Source of the DNA: Aralia elata
Lineage: Eukaryota; Streptophyta; Magnoliopsida; Apiales; Araliaceae
Reading direction: 5' to 3'
Assembly: GCA_034770075.1 (NCBI GenBank)
Contig: CM068387.1
Span: 79,733,971 to 79,797,970, forward strand
Length of the DNA stretch: 64,000 bases
Positions 12,180-23,689 of this stretch are shown piece after piece (within the stretch, counting starts at the first letter, position 1; every line of letters starts with the position of its first letter). The translations under genes were made by a program, and so were the position numbers. Under the pieces are notes generated by a model, which was given only the letters and a program-made list of their open reading frames with translations, ran no database searches and was not told the DNA's origin.

Positions 12180-15100
12180 CTACAAAAACAACTCTTCACA
12201 GTGAAACATCAATTCATTCTCAAATTTCTGCAACACAAACCGCTCTTTCGATGTTAAAATGCTCGTAACAATACATTTATTGTCCGAAAATGGTTTCCTA
12301 CCTGTCCTTCCAGCTCGATGAAGATAACTTACAGCATCTTTTGGCAGATCAAAATTGTATATGTGGGTTGTTTCTGGTAGGTCAACTCCTCTAGCTGCAA
12401 TATCTGTTGCCACCAGAAGATAACCTCCTCCTTGTCTCATTTCCTGTACTCAAAAAGTAAACGACCTAAATTATGCACACGTAGGTTGACATGAGCAAGA
12501 GAATGAGCACCATTCTACGGAATTGTACATACAGATAAGGAAGCTGCTCGTAAGTTGAAATTCATGTCTTCATCCAAAAGAAGAATGTCTGAACATCCCG
12601 CATGTGAACTCTTCAAAAGATCAATTAAAATGGTTGTTGGAGGAGCATTCCCAGCTTTCTTTGACTTTTCAGACTGCATGACATATTTAACTATTAATAA
12701 TCTACCACACGGAGAGGCAAAACATACTTAAATTATTAAGATAAATTGAAAATTGCAGTAACATTAGATAAACTAGCTTTAATGGTACACCTTTTCTTGT
12801 CCATTCAATGCGTTATGTTCAAGTACAATTTGATCAAGAGATTTTCATCACCTACATTTATGCTTAAAATACCATTCAAGGTTGGCTTCCCCCTCCTTGC
12901 GGTTAGCTTTTGCCATATTTTCTCATCTTATAAATATGAGTCAGAGATAGAATCGTAAGATCAAATGAGTTGCCGGTGTATTTAATACTCGATGTTTTTT
13001 TTTTCGAGAACAAAATGTTTAATTAATAATCAATGTTAATTACACCTAGTATTATTGTTTCCTTCATTGAGGCAAGTTTTTCAGTTACTAATCAGACTAC
13101 AGTGTCGTCTTCAAGAATGCAATCATAGTTTTGTCCTCCCTCTCTTTACCTTACATTTTAGTATTTTGGGTGGAAAAAAGGCGAATTAGTTCTAAACTGA
13201 AAATACTTGGAAGTCTCGCCACAATACTTTACTTCAATGCAACATATCAGTAATGTAATGGACAACTATGGTCCCTTATATTGTCAAAAATCATAATACC
13301 ATTTTATACAAGATATCATTTATCCAAGAATATGTCAAGATATGCCTCCTTAGTCTACATAAATCAATATGTTAAGAACCATAGGTGACACTAACCTGCT
13401 CACCAACAAAAATAATGGCAGACTGGGGTGCATCAGACTGCAACAAGGAAAGTAAGGTTGAATGCCTTTCGTTTTTACCACATATCTGATAACCAACATA
13501 ACATTAGCATATTAAAATGCAATCAGTTAGGAAATAAGAGGAAAAGGAATAAGCTGATGAAATATGTCATCATATATTTAGTTGTTACACAGCAATGGGA
13601 TCATAAATATAAGATAAATGTGCAGTACAACAACAAAAAGCTAAAGAAAATAGAACAAGTTTACTTCTTTCAAAATTGTCTCACCACAAATCGGTGATGC
13701 AAGCGCGAAGGCATTGGCTCAATGGGATTTACATGGACATGAACAACGTCAGCCTGTCACAATTACAGGAGTTGGGTCACAAGTCATACAACCAGTTGCA
13801 CATGGTATCAAATCTCAGTGAAGATAACATGGAAACATGAATTCTATTAGCAAACCTTGGTCCACTTTTGCTGTATACAATCATATAAGAATCGTCTGTG
13901 CTGGGGAACTGATGCACTAGCAAAAATAGTTTGACGAGTATTTCTTGTTGAGTACGATGTCAAAAGCTTACGTACAGAACTGATTTGTTTTGAAGAATTA
14001 AACATGAAATCAACCTAAAAAGAAAGACAAATAAATATCATCTCCCTTATCCCGCTGAAAATATTATGGGGAAAAACCCTTTTTTTTAACAAGTACATAT
14101 GAATACAGAAGATACTTGAGTACAAGTTAATATAATAAATAATGAAAGCCTATAAAGCCTTCTATTGATTTCTTGAAGTAAATGCATGTCCACTCATCGT
14201 CCTCAAATCTCTCATACAGATCCTACAATCAAAGTAAGGTCCCTACTAAACGAGGTCCTTGCTAAATGATTTTAAGATAAGAAACCATTTTATTATCCAT
14301 TTTCAAGAATTAAAATTTTTCAAGTGCATGCAAGTATATAAAAGGCTAAGGAACTTTGAAGATAGCGATAACAGCAACATAGCAATATTACTCATTTTCA
14401 GTGGCATCCTTCCCGCTACATAAATCAGGCATTACAAATCTGTTGCTGTTTTAAAGGACTAACTATGAAAAGTACTGACCAATAGCAAACTAGATAGATT
14501 TTTTACCTCATCAATTACCAACACCCCGGTTGATTCTAACTTGATAATGTTCTTCTCAAGCATTTGGCTCAAGCTCCCTAATGTTGCAACCACTATTGTA
14601 GGAGGTTCTGCCTGTTCTTTTAGTAAAATAATATTAGCAGTATGCTGCATGTTAATACAATCAAATAAATAATTTTCAAGAAGTCACTTTTGATGAATTT
14701 TAAAATTCTATATATATAAGAGAAGTAAAAGGAGTCTCTCATATATCTCGGTTTTATGTTCCAACAAAACATTAACATCCTGTCCAAATATCCAGCATAA
14801 CAACTGTCTGTATGTTTACTATACAAAGGTAACAAATATAATATATCTCCCAAGCACTTCACCAACTGAAGTCCACTTTCTCCGTGATGATTGAGGCATG
14901 AAACCTACTAGCAATAAACTGATACCATACATACCTTTAACCAACTCTTGTGTCTTTTCAAAGTTCCACCATCTAAAAGAGCCATAACCGTGCAGGATTT
15001 CTGTTCAATTCCAAGCTCCTCAGTTTTTGCAGCCAGTGTACGAGCAACTTTTGTAACCTACTTATCAAATATACATGATCAGGAAAAAAAAAAGAAAAAG

Positions 15101-17304
15101 AAAGAAAAAACACATGTTTTAGGCCTACTAGTTTTCACCTCACATAAACATAAAACTTCTCGAAAGAAGCCAACATTACTATTCTTACCTGCATGCCAAG
15201 CTCCCTAGTGGGAACCACAATCAGTGCCTGCACAGTTGACCTTTGAGTGTTTACAACCGAGAATATCAGTAGCAGGTAGGCCAGGGTCTTTCCTGAACCT
15301 GTCTAGTGGACCAAAAAGAGAGAAGAAAACAAGTATATGCTTCATATTTTTTCATACGTACAACTACGTGAGTTTATAAGCACTTTGGAAAAGCCGAGCA
15401 GACAAAATTAGTATATATCTCATATGAATATTCCCTACATAAGAAACCATAATGTAGGGTTCTGGGTAATTTATCAAAATTTTGAATAATAAAATCCTGA
15501 ACTGGAAAGATGAATCAATCTAATATCAATTCATCACAACACAATCATGCAGATGTAGCAATATTTCCTCAGAATGCTATTTATAATTCATATCTACTAT
15601 TAGCTTGCAGAGTTAATTATTTCCCCCTTCATCATCCCAAATATGTCTCTTTGTTATATTTTCATAGCAGAAAAAGAAGTTGAGAAGACATAGGTCCCAG
15701 AACAAGCTAAGAGTAACTCAAAAACACCATTTCTGAATACATTTACTATTTTTTGGTAAGTGATACTTGCGCCTCAGAAAGAGATAATCAGGATGCTAGG
15801 AACATGACTCTGGAAGGACCTTTAGAGAAGCTCGGAGACTTGGATCATAATAGTTAATAAATATACCTTAAACCAGATTGATTAACAGGTCCTTTTTCCA
15901 TCAAGTTCAGCCATTATAGAAATTCACAAAGTGAGGCATGAATCAGTATAAGAGATGCAAAATTCTCTCAAATTAAACTTGTTCAAATCAAGTATTGACC
16001 TGAGCATGGAGTATACAATCACGACCAGAAAAGAGGATTGGCAGAGCTTGCTGCTGGACATCTGTAGGAAAAATGTATCCGACTTCTTCCACCCTGCAAC
16101 ATCTTTTAGCAGCCTCATAAGTATGTATTTATTTTAGGCGATCAAAAGGGAAGCATAATTGTCCAGCATTTAATTGCTCATGCATTTCCTTAAAGCAATT
16201 TAACTCCATGCTTTTAGTACTTTATTATCTGTTTTTTGCTTTTTCAGTTTTCTTTTCCCCAAAATCCTTCTGAGTAGCAAAAACTTTCTCCAGCGCACAA
16301 CAAAACAGGAAATCTTAATCAATCGACCATCATAACTTACTTTCAAACAATGGATCAATGATCATAAATAAATAAGGAAACTTAAAATTCATCAGTACCC
16401 TCATACATATGACACAATTCAGTTCTTGGTACTGAAAAAAAAAATATATGCCCCCAACAAGAAAACGATAAAACCCAAAAACTGAAAAGAACATAAAAGG
16501 AAAAACATAAGGAGCTTTTGTTTAAGAACCTATTTGCTCAGTAAAAAATATGATCTTGATTCCATTTTTTTGCAATCTCTTCGTTTATGGGTGAACAAGA
16601 AAACTAAGTTTTTTCCTGCATTCTTAGTTTCACGGAACATTAATCTAAACTCTACAAAATGAGGATACACCGAGGATTAAAGAAAATTTATATTTTACCA
16701 GAATCCCATAATCCCTTTTCTGAAAATATATTCATCTTACCACCTCGGCTGACTAGTCACAGTTTCAGCCAAAACACTTAACAGTTCAAGTTAAAATTCA
16801 AATATCCAATATGCATATGAAATTTGTGGAAAGTGAACCAATCAATTCTAAGCTAACATGAATCATAATGCCAAAGAAACGCACAATCTGTTCATTGTTG
16901 AATCAACCATACAGACATTAAATTACAATTAAAGCACTTGTATTACTATATCATAAACATGAACAAACGGATAATGCAAGACTAAAGTATTTTTCTTTCA
17001 CCTTCATTTAGCTTAGCAACCAAACAGAGTACAAGCACTACAAAGGGAAAGTGAAGAAAACTCGCCTGCGCAATACATGTCCGGGCACGTGACCTTCACA
17101 GAGCTCCCGGAGCGTCGAATTCTTCTTCACTGTTAAATCCTCATCAGAGACGAGAGAAGCTCGCGATGAGCAGCGCCTGGATATGGATTGCAATTTTTTT
17201 ATCGAACGGTTATGAAATAACGACAGCGTACAGTTAGGTTTAGGATTTTGGAGGAAAATCCATGAGAGAGATTGAAGCTGATGAGTGCAATGGAAACTAG
17301 CCAT
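12180..17304 (-). CDS. RH58: DEAD-box ATP-dependent RNA helicase RH58, chloroplastic
   Basis: Ten exons on the minus strand: 17304-17066, 16093-16000, 15302-15189, 15057-14935, 14611-14507, 14014-13856, 13753-13685, 13485-13396, 12673-12533 and 12443-12180. They sum to 1,398 nt and 465 residues. The ATG at 17304 was chosen because it opens a Ser/Arg-rich, acid-poor plastid-type leader. Domain order: Q-motif region FPTDVQQQAL, Walker A AQTGSGKT (110-117), PTREL (142-146), motif II DEVD (224-227), motif III SAS (258-260), then the C-terminal RecA lobe with ATDIAARG (390-397) and HRAGRTGR (420-427). It should unwind or remodel plastid RNA with ATP. Two departures from the DEAD-box consensus are visible, DEVD for DEAD and SAS for SAT; as I recall, the Arabidopsis protein shares both. 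Intron 1 uses a GC donor. Wholly conserved motifs and open exons argue for a working gene. Confidence 0.93.
17064..17065 (-). other. Non-canonical GC 5' splice site (RH58 intron 1)
   Basis: Exon 1 ends CGCAG and the intron begins GCGAGT on the minus strand. The acceptor TTGCAG precedes exon 2 at 16093. Only this cut restores the frame (HVLR, then Arg split as AG|G, then VEEVG). No GT nearby gives phase 2. Confidence 0.75.
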
Positions 17305-20300
17305 GGCCAGAGCAAAGGAAGAGTGAGCTGTTGTTTTGGGACGGCAGCTGTATTCCAGTAAGCCTTCCCGAGAGCAGGCCCAACAATTTTGTGGAGTTGG
17401 ACTTTGCATTTGTTGCCCAAACTAGTTTAGAGAAAAATAGTGTGGCCCAATTAACCCACCATTTTATCTACTAATCCACTTAATTTTTATATTATCCGTT
17501 TAACTCAACCCAATTAATATCTGTTAAAATAAATGGATAACACAGCCCATTACATCATGGGTTAATGGACGGGTTGATGAATTTACCATTTATTTTGCCA
17601 CTTCTAAGTGTGGGTATATAGTTAAACAAGGATTCTTCTAAAGAAATTACATTTTGTGGTTATTAATTTTAAGTCACCACATAATATTTTCGCACTTAAA
17701 TTTTAATATTTTTATAATATCTCTCTCACATAAATTTTTTGTTTATATAAATTCATAATATAGACGCAGTTTATTTCAGATATTGATAAAAGATCATGGA
17801 CCTTCTTTTTTTTGACAAAAAATGCTATGCTGTAGACTGGAGTTGACCAACTCAATAGACAAAAGGCCGGATACGGGATCCTCGATCCTTTAGATTGGAT
17901 GACAATTTTAAATTCAATCGGCCTAAAATGTAGCTTTCCACCAGATACCTAAATTATTAACATTATTTGTGATATGGCTTGGCCCATAATTTTTTTAACA
18001 TGAAGTTGTTTTCAGACCTTTTTAGCATAGCTTATTTTATTAAAGTCCTATGAAAAAAAATACTCAATCTATTCATAAAAGTATCATTTATTATATTTTT
18101 TGATTAAAAAATATGTTTTAATATTAATATAAAATGTCATGATATATTTAACAATTTTATTATCATGTCTACGTATCACTAAACTTAACAAATTTAAGGA
18201 TAATTGTGTATAAAAAGAATACTTTTAAGATTTATAAAATGAGACTTTTTTTGTGAAAAAGAAAATATAATAATACCAATGTTAGAAGAAGAAAGACTTG
18301 ACTTACCCATCAAAATAATGTATTACTTCTTTTTAATTTGTGTAAGGCCAACTACCGAAAACTTATATTTCACCAATAAGTTGCCTTCATAGTTCCTTTT
18401 CTTTATTTTTTTTAACAAAGCCCTGAAATAAGAATAGAGAATAATTCTCATTGATAAGTAAATTAAATTACAAAAACACTAGAATTCCGTTTCAAATTAA
18501 AACTTGAAACTCGAGAATATATATTTTTAAAAATAGACAAAAATATACAGACTTGCGTAGTTCATCAACACGAGCAACGGAAAGGAGGTTATCGTGATAA
18601 TCCTATATTCAAATCTGAATAGATTTGTTTTCATCGATTAATGTCACTCGTAAAATAAGAAAATCTCAAACTAAGAGAAGAAAAGCTCCATAGATTGAAA
18701 AAAAAAAATTCCAAACTAGAAGCGATAAAACTCCATAAAATGAGAACAATTAACCGGAAGAACGCAAGAAAAAACTTGGTGAAAAGACTTTTTAGTGTAG
18801 ATCATAGACTCTCCCCATATCTGAAAACATGAAAGTTAAGATTTTTTGTAGAAAAAAAAAAGAGAGGAGAACCTGCCTTCATAGTTTCTTGAACAGAGTA
18901 AATTAATTTTTTATTTAAAATATTAATACAAAATAATATGTCAAGTAATAATTAGTTAATACTCTAGTAAAAATATTTTTTAATATACGAGTGAATCTAA
19001 TAATTATATTTTTGCATTTTATTTTTATAAAGAATCTTTAATCATCGAAACATTATTGCATTTGAAAACCCCGATATTCAAAGCAATAAATACAGTAGCA
19101 GATTTGTTCATGTTACACCAATTGCCTGCTGTCCTTAATTTGATGTGGGTACAGACTGTATAGTCGTACAGACCATGGCTCACGGGTCGTCGCCCAGCCC
19201 TTCAAAGGCTTCTATGATATATAACCCAATTTACACGGCAACGGCAATAATACGTTTGGTCCAACTTGGGGGCGTCACGCGTAAGCCACTTTTTGATTTG
19301 TAATAGTATTTATTGTAGTTGCAAATTATAAAATTATTATTAATTTTTTAAAGTTAACATAATATATTTTAAAAATTTATATAAAATCTTTTAAGTTTCG
19401 TTAATATAATTAAAATATTATAAATTATTAAAATACTCGGTATCAGATTTATCGTTTTCATAATTTTGAATAAATCATTTCAATTTTGAATTTGTAAAGA
19501 TTTCAAAACTTAACAATGATCTTATAGTTAAGAACGGAGATAAAAATAACATATTAAAACTTTAAATTAAAAATATGATTTATTTATGTATACTGTTTAC
19601 TAACCAAATTTACTTGTTTTTTTAATTATAAAATTAGTGACATATTAACTAAATCAAATCAAATACAAATTTACATACTCTTATACATTTTCATTGTATT
19701 TGTAATATTAAGTTATTATTATATTTGCAACTCATTTTTTGCCCCTCTACCCTCTTATTAGACAAAGCAAGAAGAGTTTTGCCATATTTTTTGTGATAAA
19801 ATAAACTCTCTTTGTTCTAAAATGTAATTTTTTAATTTTTTGAAATTAAAAAATTCAAAAGTAATATGATATTTTTTTAATTTTAAATACTGTAATGACA
19901 AACGTCATAAACTATTGTAAAAATAAGATTTATTATTAGATAATTTTTAACCAATCATCTCAATTTTAAATTTAAAAATATTTCAATTTAGCCTTCAAAA
20001 AATAACAATAATTTTAAAATTTGAACGAAAAAAGTACATTTTTTGTTAAATACAATTATACATTATATAAAAAAATTTAGCTATATAAATAATTTATGAA
20101 TGTATCTGATCACATTAAACATTATAATATTTTATCCTAAGATCTATCATTTTTATAAGGAAGAAGGGAAAAAACAAAAGAGAGTAAAATAAGTGTAAAA
20201 AAAACCGGAAATGAGGGTTGATCGATTCCACCAACCGTCTGAACCCGAACTTTCCTGCGTTTTCTGCCCAATTCATTCACCTTTTTCTCCATAACACAAT

Positions 20301-20502
20301 TCTTTTCTTTGACCTTTACACACACACACTCTCTCTCTACACTTTTCTAGGGCTGTGTTAACTTCTTCTTCTTCTTCTTCTTAATATTCTCCGTCTGCTC
20401 TACACAAGCTCTGTGCTTTCTCATCTCTCTCCTCCATATACGATCAGCTCATAAAACTCAAACAACATAAAAAAGAGAGTTTGACTGCCACCAGTACTGC
20501 CA
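17305..20502. other. AT-rich intergenic DNA between RH58 and RHF1A
   Basis: About 3.2 kb without a supported gene. The first hundred bases would hold the RH58 promoter and the last 200 the RHF1A 5' UTR, which is pyrimidine-rich with a (CTT)n run near 20361-20384 and an AC/CT run near 20320. Stretches near 18060-18250 and 19806-20030 look like worn Stowaway-type repeats, but their ends are too diverged to call. Confidence 0.5.
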
Positions 20503-23500
20503 ATGGCGAACTTCATATCTTCTCCTCCGATCTCATCTTCCGGTGCTGAAGCTGATACTGACGGTTTCGATGACGTCTGCAGTATATGTCTTGAGCCTTT
20601 CAACCTCACTCAAGATCCTCCGACTGTATTTTTCTCCTTTCCTCTCACTCTATACATATATCCATTGAATGCAATAAGTTTGAGTAATGAGTACGCGAAG
20701 TTATGATTAGAAACTTTGCATTTTTAAGGTCTTTTGTCAGTATCATAGATCAAATTGGGGCAAAATGGAGTTATCTCAGCAGTCTTTATGAACTTTAAGC
20801 ACTTGAAAGAGTTTGTAGCAGTGATACTTGTGATGAGTCTTGGACATTTAGTTTTTTAGGATTAGTGTTGAGTTCGCGAACACACAGCACATGCCTTTAA
20901 TCTAGAACTGAGCCAAAGTAGTCTAATTTTGAACTGAAGCCAGTTTAAAATCCGATTTTGGGGTGTGGATTCTGTTCGTCCAAATTCAGTGTTTTGTAAT
21001 TTATGATATCTAGTAATAGCGTGGAGGTTATTCCAGCCCAATGTCTTTACGGATAAGAAGCTCTAGTTATTTATGTTCTTTAAAAAATACTATAAATGAT
21101 AAGTTAGCTGCCAAAAAACAAGAAGAAATATGGAAACTCAATTTCTGGTAATATTTTTTGGAGCATATTGAAAACTTAACTAAATAGAAAGAATTTTGTA
21201 TGTACCTATGAAAATATGTATCGAATTATTTGAATACTGTATTACCGATATTTACTTTCACATGAACCATGCATAATACTCCTATGTGATTTTTGGGTTG
21301 CATTTTTAAAGCTCAAGAATAACTTGCTTGGTACGTGCACTTAATTATGAAAAAAAAAAAACTCAAAAAAGGGAGAAAAAATATAAATAGAAAGGTGAAA
21401 GAAGGGAGTCTACATTGGCAAGATTTTGGTGTTTGAGGGATCTTTTTATGTAATATATATTAGATTGTTGATTTCTCATCTATCATGTGATAAGTGTGAT
21501 GAATTTAGCTGAATTTTGTGATATGATCTCTGATTGTCCAATTAGTCCTTTTAGACATTTAATTTCTTGTGTTGGCTTAGCATCAGAAACTGTGAACTTT
21601 GCTTCCTGATAGAGTTGATCTATTTTATACAATGATGTTTTAGCATTGGAAATCAAATGTGCACTTTGATCGCAAAGAGAGTATAATATTTTGATACCAT
21701 GATGCATAGTTTATATAATGCATGTTTGTCAACTATCTTTCTGTGGTACATTGGAGTGAGTGCCGATTATTTACCATTTCCCCTTCTTCCATTTAAAGTT
21801 ATCTTCTTTGGCACAATTTCTTTTCCATGTTCAAAAAGATATTATACGACTTAAACAAAAAAAAGTTCACCAATCCAATATTCTCGTGATTTTAATTGCA
21901 TCTAGCCTTACCTTTTTCTGTTACATATAAATTCCACGGTATATTACTTGTTCACGTTGAATGATAGATGATTACTACATTTTGGTGCAATATTAGAATT
22001 AGTCTCAAGTAGTCAAGCTAGGATTAAAATTTTGATTCTATATTTTCTCAGGTGACCAACTGCAAGCATGAGTATCATCTCCAGTGCATTCTTGAATGGT
22101 AGGCTATCTAGTTGTTATTACCGTCCTTGCATACTGGGGTGCTGCAAATCTATATTGTGGGTTGTTATTTTACATGAAAATTATTAATTTTCAGGTCACA
22201 AAGAAGCAAAGAATGCCCAATATGCTGGCAGATTCTTGCCTTGAAGGAGCCTGCCAGGTAGATATTTCCCTGTATTATATCCACACACACACACAATGCT
22301 TTTCAAATCAATCATCTCTCCTTGGAGTGGGTGGATTTTGAGCTTGAGCTCATTATCTAATTATAGCATACCATTTTGTATTTATTATTTTTTGTTTGAT
22401 CTTTTCAAAATTTTAATCTGTAGCCAAGAACTTCTATCAGCAGTGCAGAATGAGAGGAGCTTGAGGTCAAGAATCAAGGTTCACCATATTTATGAGGATC
22501 TTGAGATAAACCATGTGGTATATGTCCTCCAACTAAAACGTGAGGTTGTTTACAAAAAAATTTGGTTCCTAAAAGTATTCTGAGTCAAAATGCAATCTTT
22601 CAGGATGCTTCTTATGAGGATGTTTCTGAATTTGATGAGCATATTATGCGGAACTTTGCTGCCGCTGCAAGTAGAATCCGCTATGTAAACAGAAGAGAAA
22701 GGCAGAGATCTTCAGGAGTTGGTCCTTCACAAGTTCATCTTTCCTCACCAGAAGAGTTCCAAGTATCAGGTTACGAGCCATCAGAAGTCAATTCGGCAAC
22801 ATCTGGTATCATTGATCGAACCACAGCAAATTTGTTTCCATGTGATGGAATTTTTTTCTCAAATCCTAGTGGCACTAGAGATGGTCCAGTTAATCCCAGG
22901 TATCTGCCTCAGGCCCTCAGCTGTTATCTCTTATATTAAGATATATTTATGAATAAGTATATTTTACCTATGATTGATATTCTAACACTCCACTTCTTAA
23001 GTTGTTTTTTTTTGTCTTGTAATTACTAAGTGATACTGTGGATAGACCAATATTTTTCATGATAGCTGCGTGTGTTGCATAATGATTGTGTGCATGTATG
23101 TTTCTGTATTTTGTGTTTTCTTTCTTGCATCCAGCACCTAAGTGTTTGATTTGTTTTTGTTTAATGCTCTTTCTAGCCAGCTATCACCTGAGAGTCCTCA
23201 AAGGTCAAACTCATCAGAGTTGCTCACTTTTCCAGAGTCTATTAAATCTAAATTTTCTGCTGTCTCAGCCAGGTATTATGGGTTTAATTTGTTTTTCCTT
23301 TGCAATAGATTTGTTTTGTGTGTATTGAGATGTAGTGTTATCTATGCAGGTATAAAGATTCAATCTCAAAAAGTACACGGGGTTTTAAAGAAAAATTGCT
23401 TGCCCACAATAGTTCAGTTAAGGATCTCAGCAGAGAAGTTCATCGCGAGATGAGTGCAGGTATAGCTGGTGTTGCTAAAATGATTGAACGCCTAGATCTT

Positions 23501-23689
23501 GCCGCGAAAAGAACAAGAGTTTCTGCTTCTTCATCAAGTTATGATGGGGAGACCTCAAACTCCTTGTATAAAGGCAAGGGCGTGGTTCTCTCTAATCATG
23601 AAACTACTAGGGAAAGTGCACATGACATGAGTTCACATCTACCCCATGGCCAACAAGAAGTTTCTGTTCTGCAGGTTTGTGAAATTTAA
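20503..23689 (+). CDS. RHF1A: RING-H2 E3 ubiquitin-protein ligase, RHF1A type
   Basis: Exons 20503-20625, 22052-22098, 22195-22257, 22424-22517, 22604-22899, 23177-23272 and 23350-23689; the phases agree at each junction and the product is 352 residues. The RING-H2 finger reads C26-x2-C29-x15-C45-x-H47-x2-H50-x2-C53-x10-C64-x2-C67 and is split across exons 1-3. Downstream is an Asp/Glu-rich linker, then a Ser-rich disordered middle. The C-terminal basic helix block (FPESIKSKF, FKEKLLAHNSSVKDL, GIAGVAKMIERLDL) is the part that matches RHF1A. In Arabidopsis RHF1A acts with RHF2A in gametophyte cell-cycle control by degrading a CDK inhibitor; that role is inferred here. The 3' end is ambiguous. 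If the exon is cut after CAG at 23674 and joined to 23979, the protein ends in Ser-stop and is 349 residues long. Intron 1 is long (1.4 kb). Confidence 0.88.

Noticed and set aside
14135..14226. A minus-strand stretch in RH58 intron 5 that reads as a plausible peptide (contains FEDDEWTCIYFKK)
   Set aside because: Skipping it restores the exact RH58 frame (exon 5 to exon 6). It matches no family I know and is short enough to be chance.
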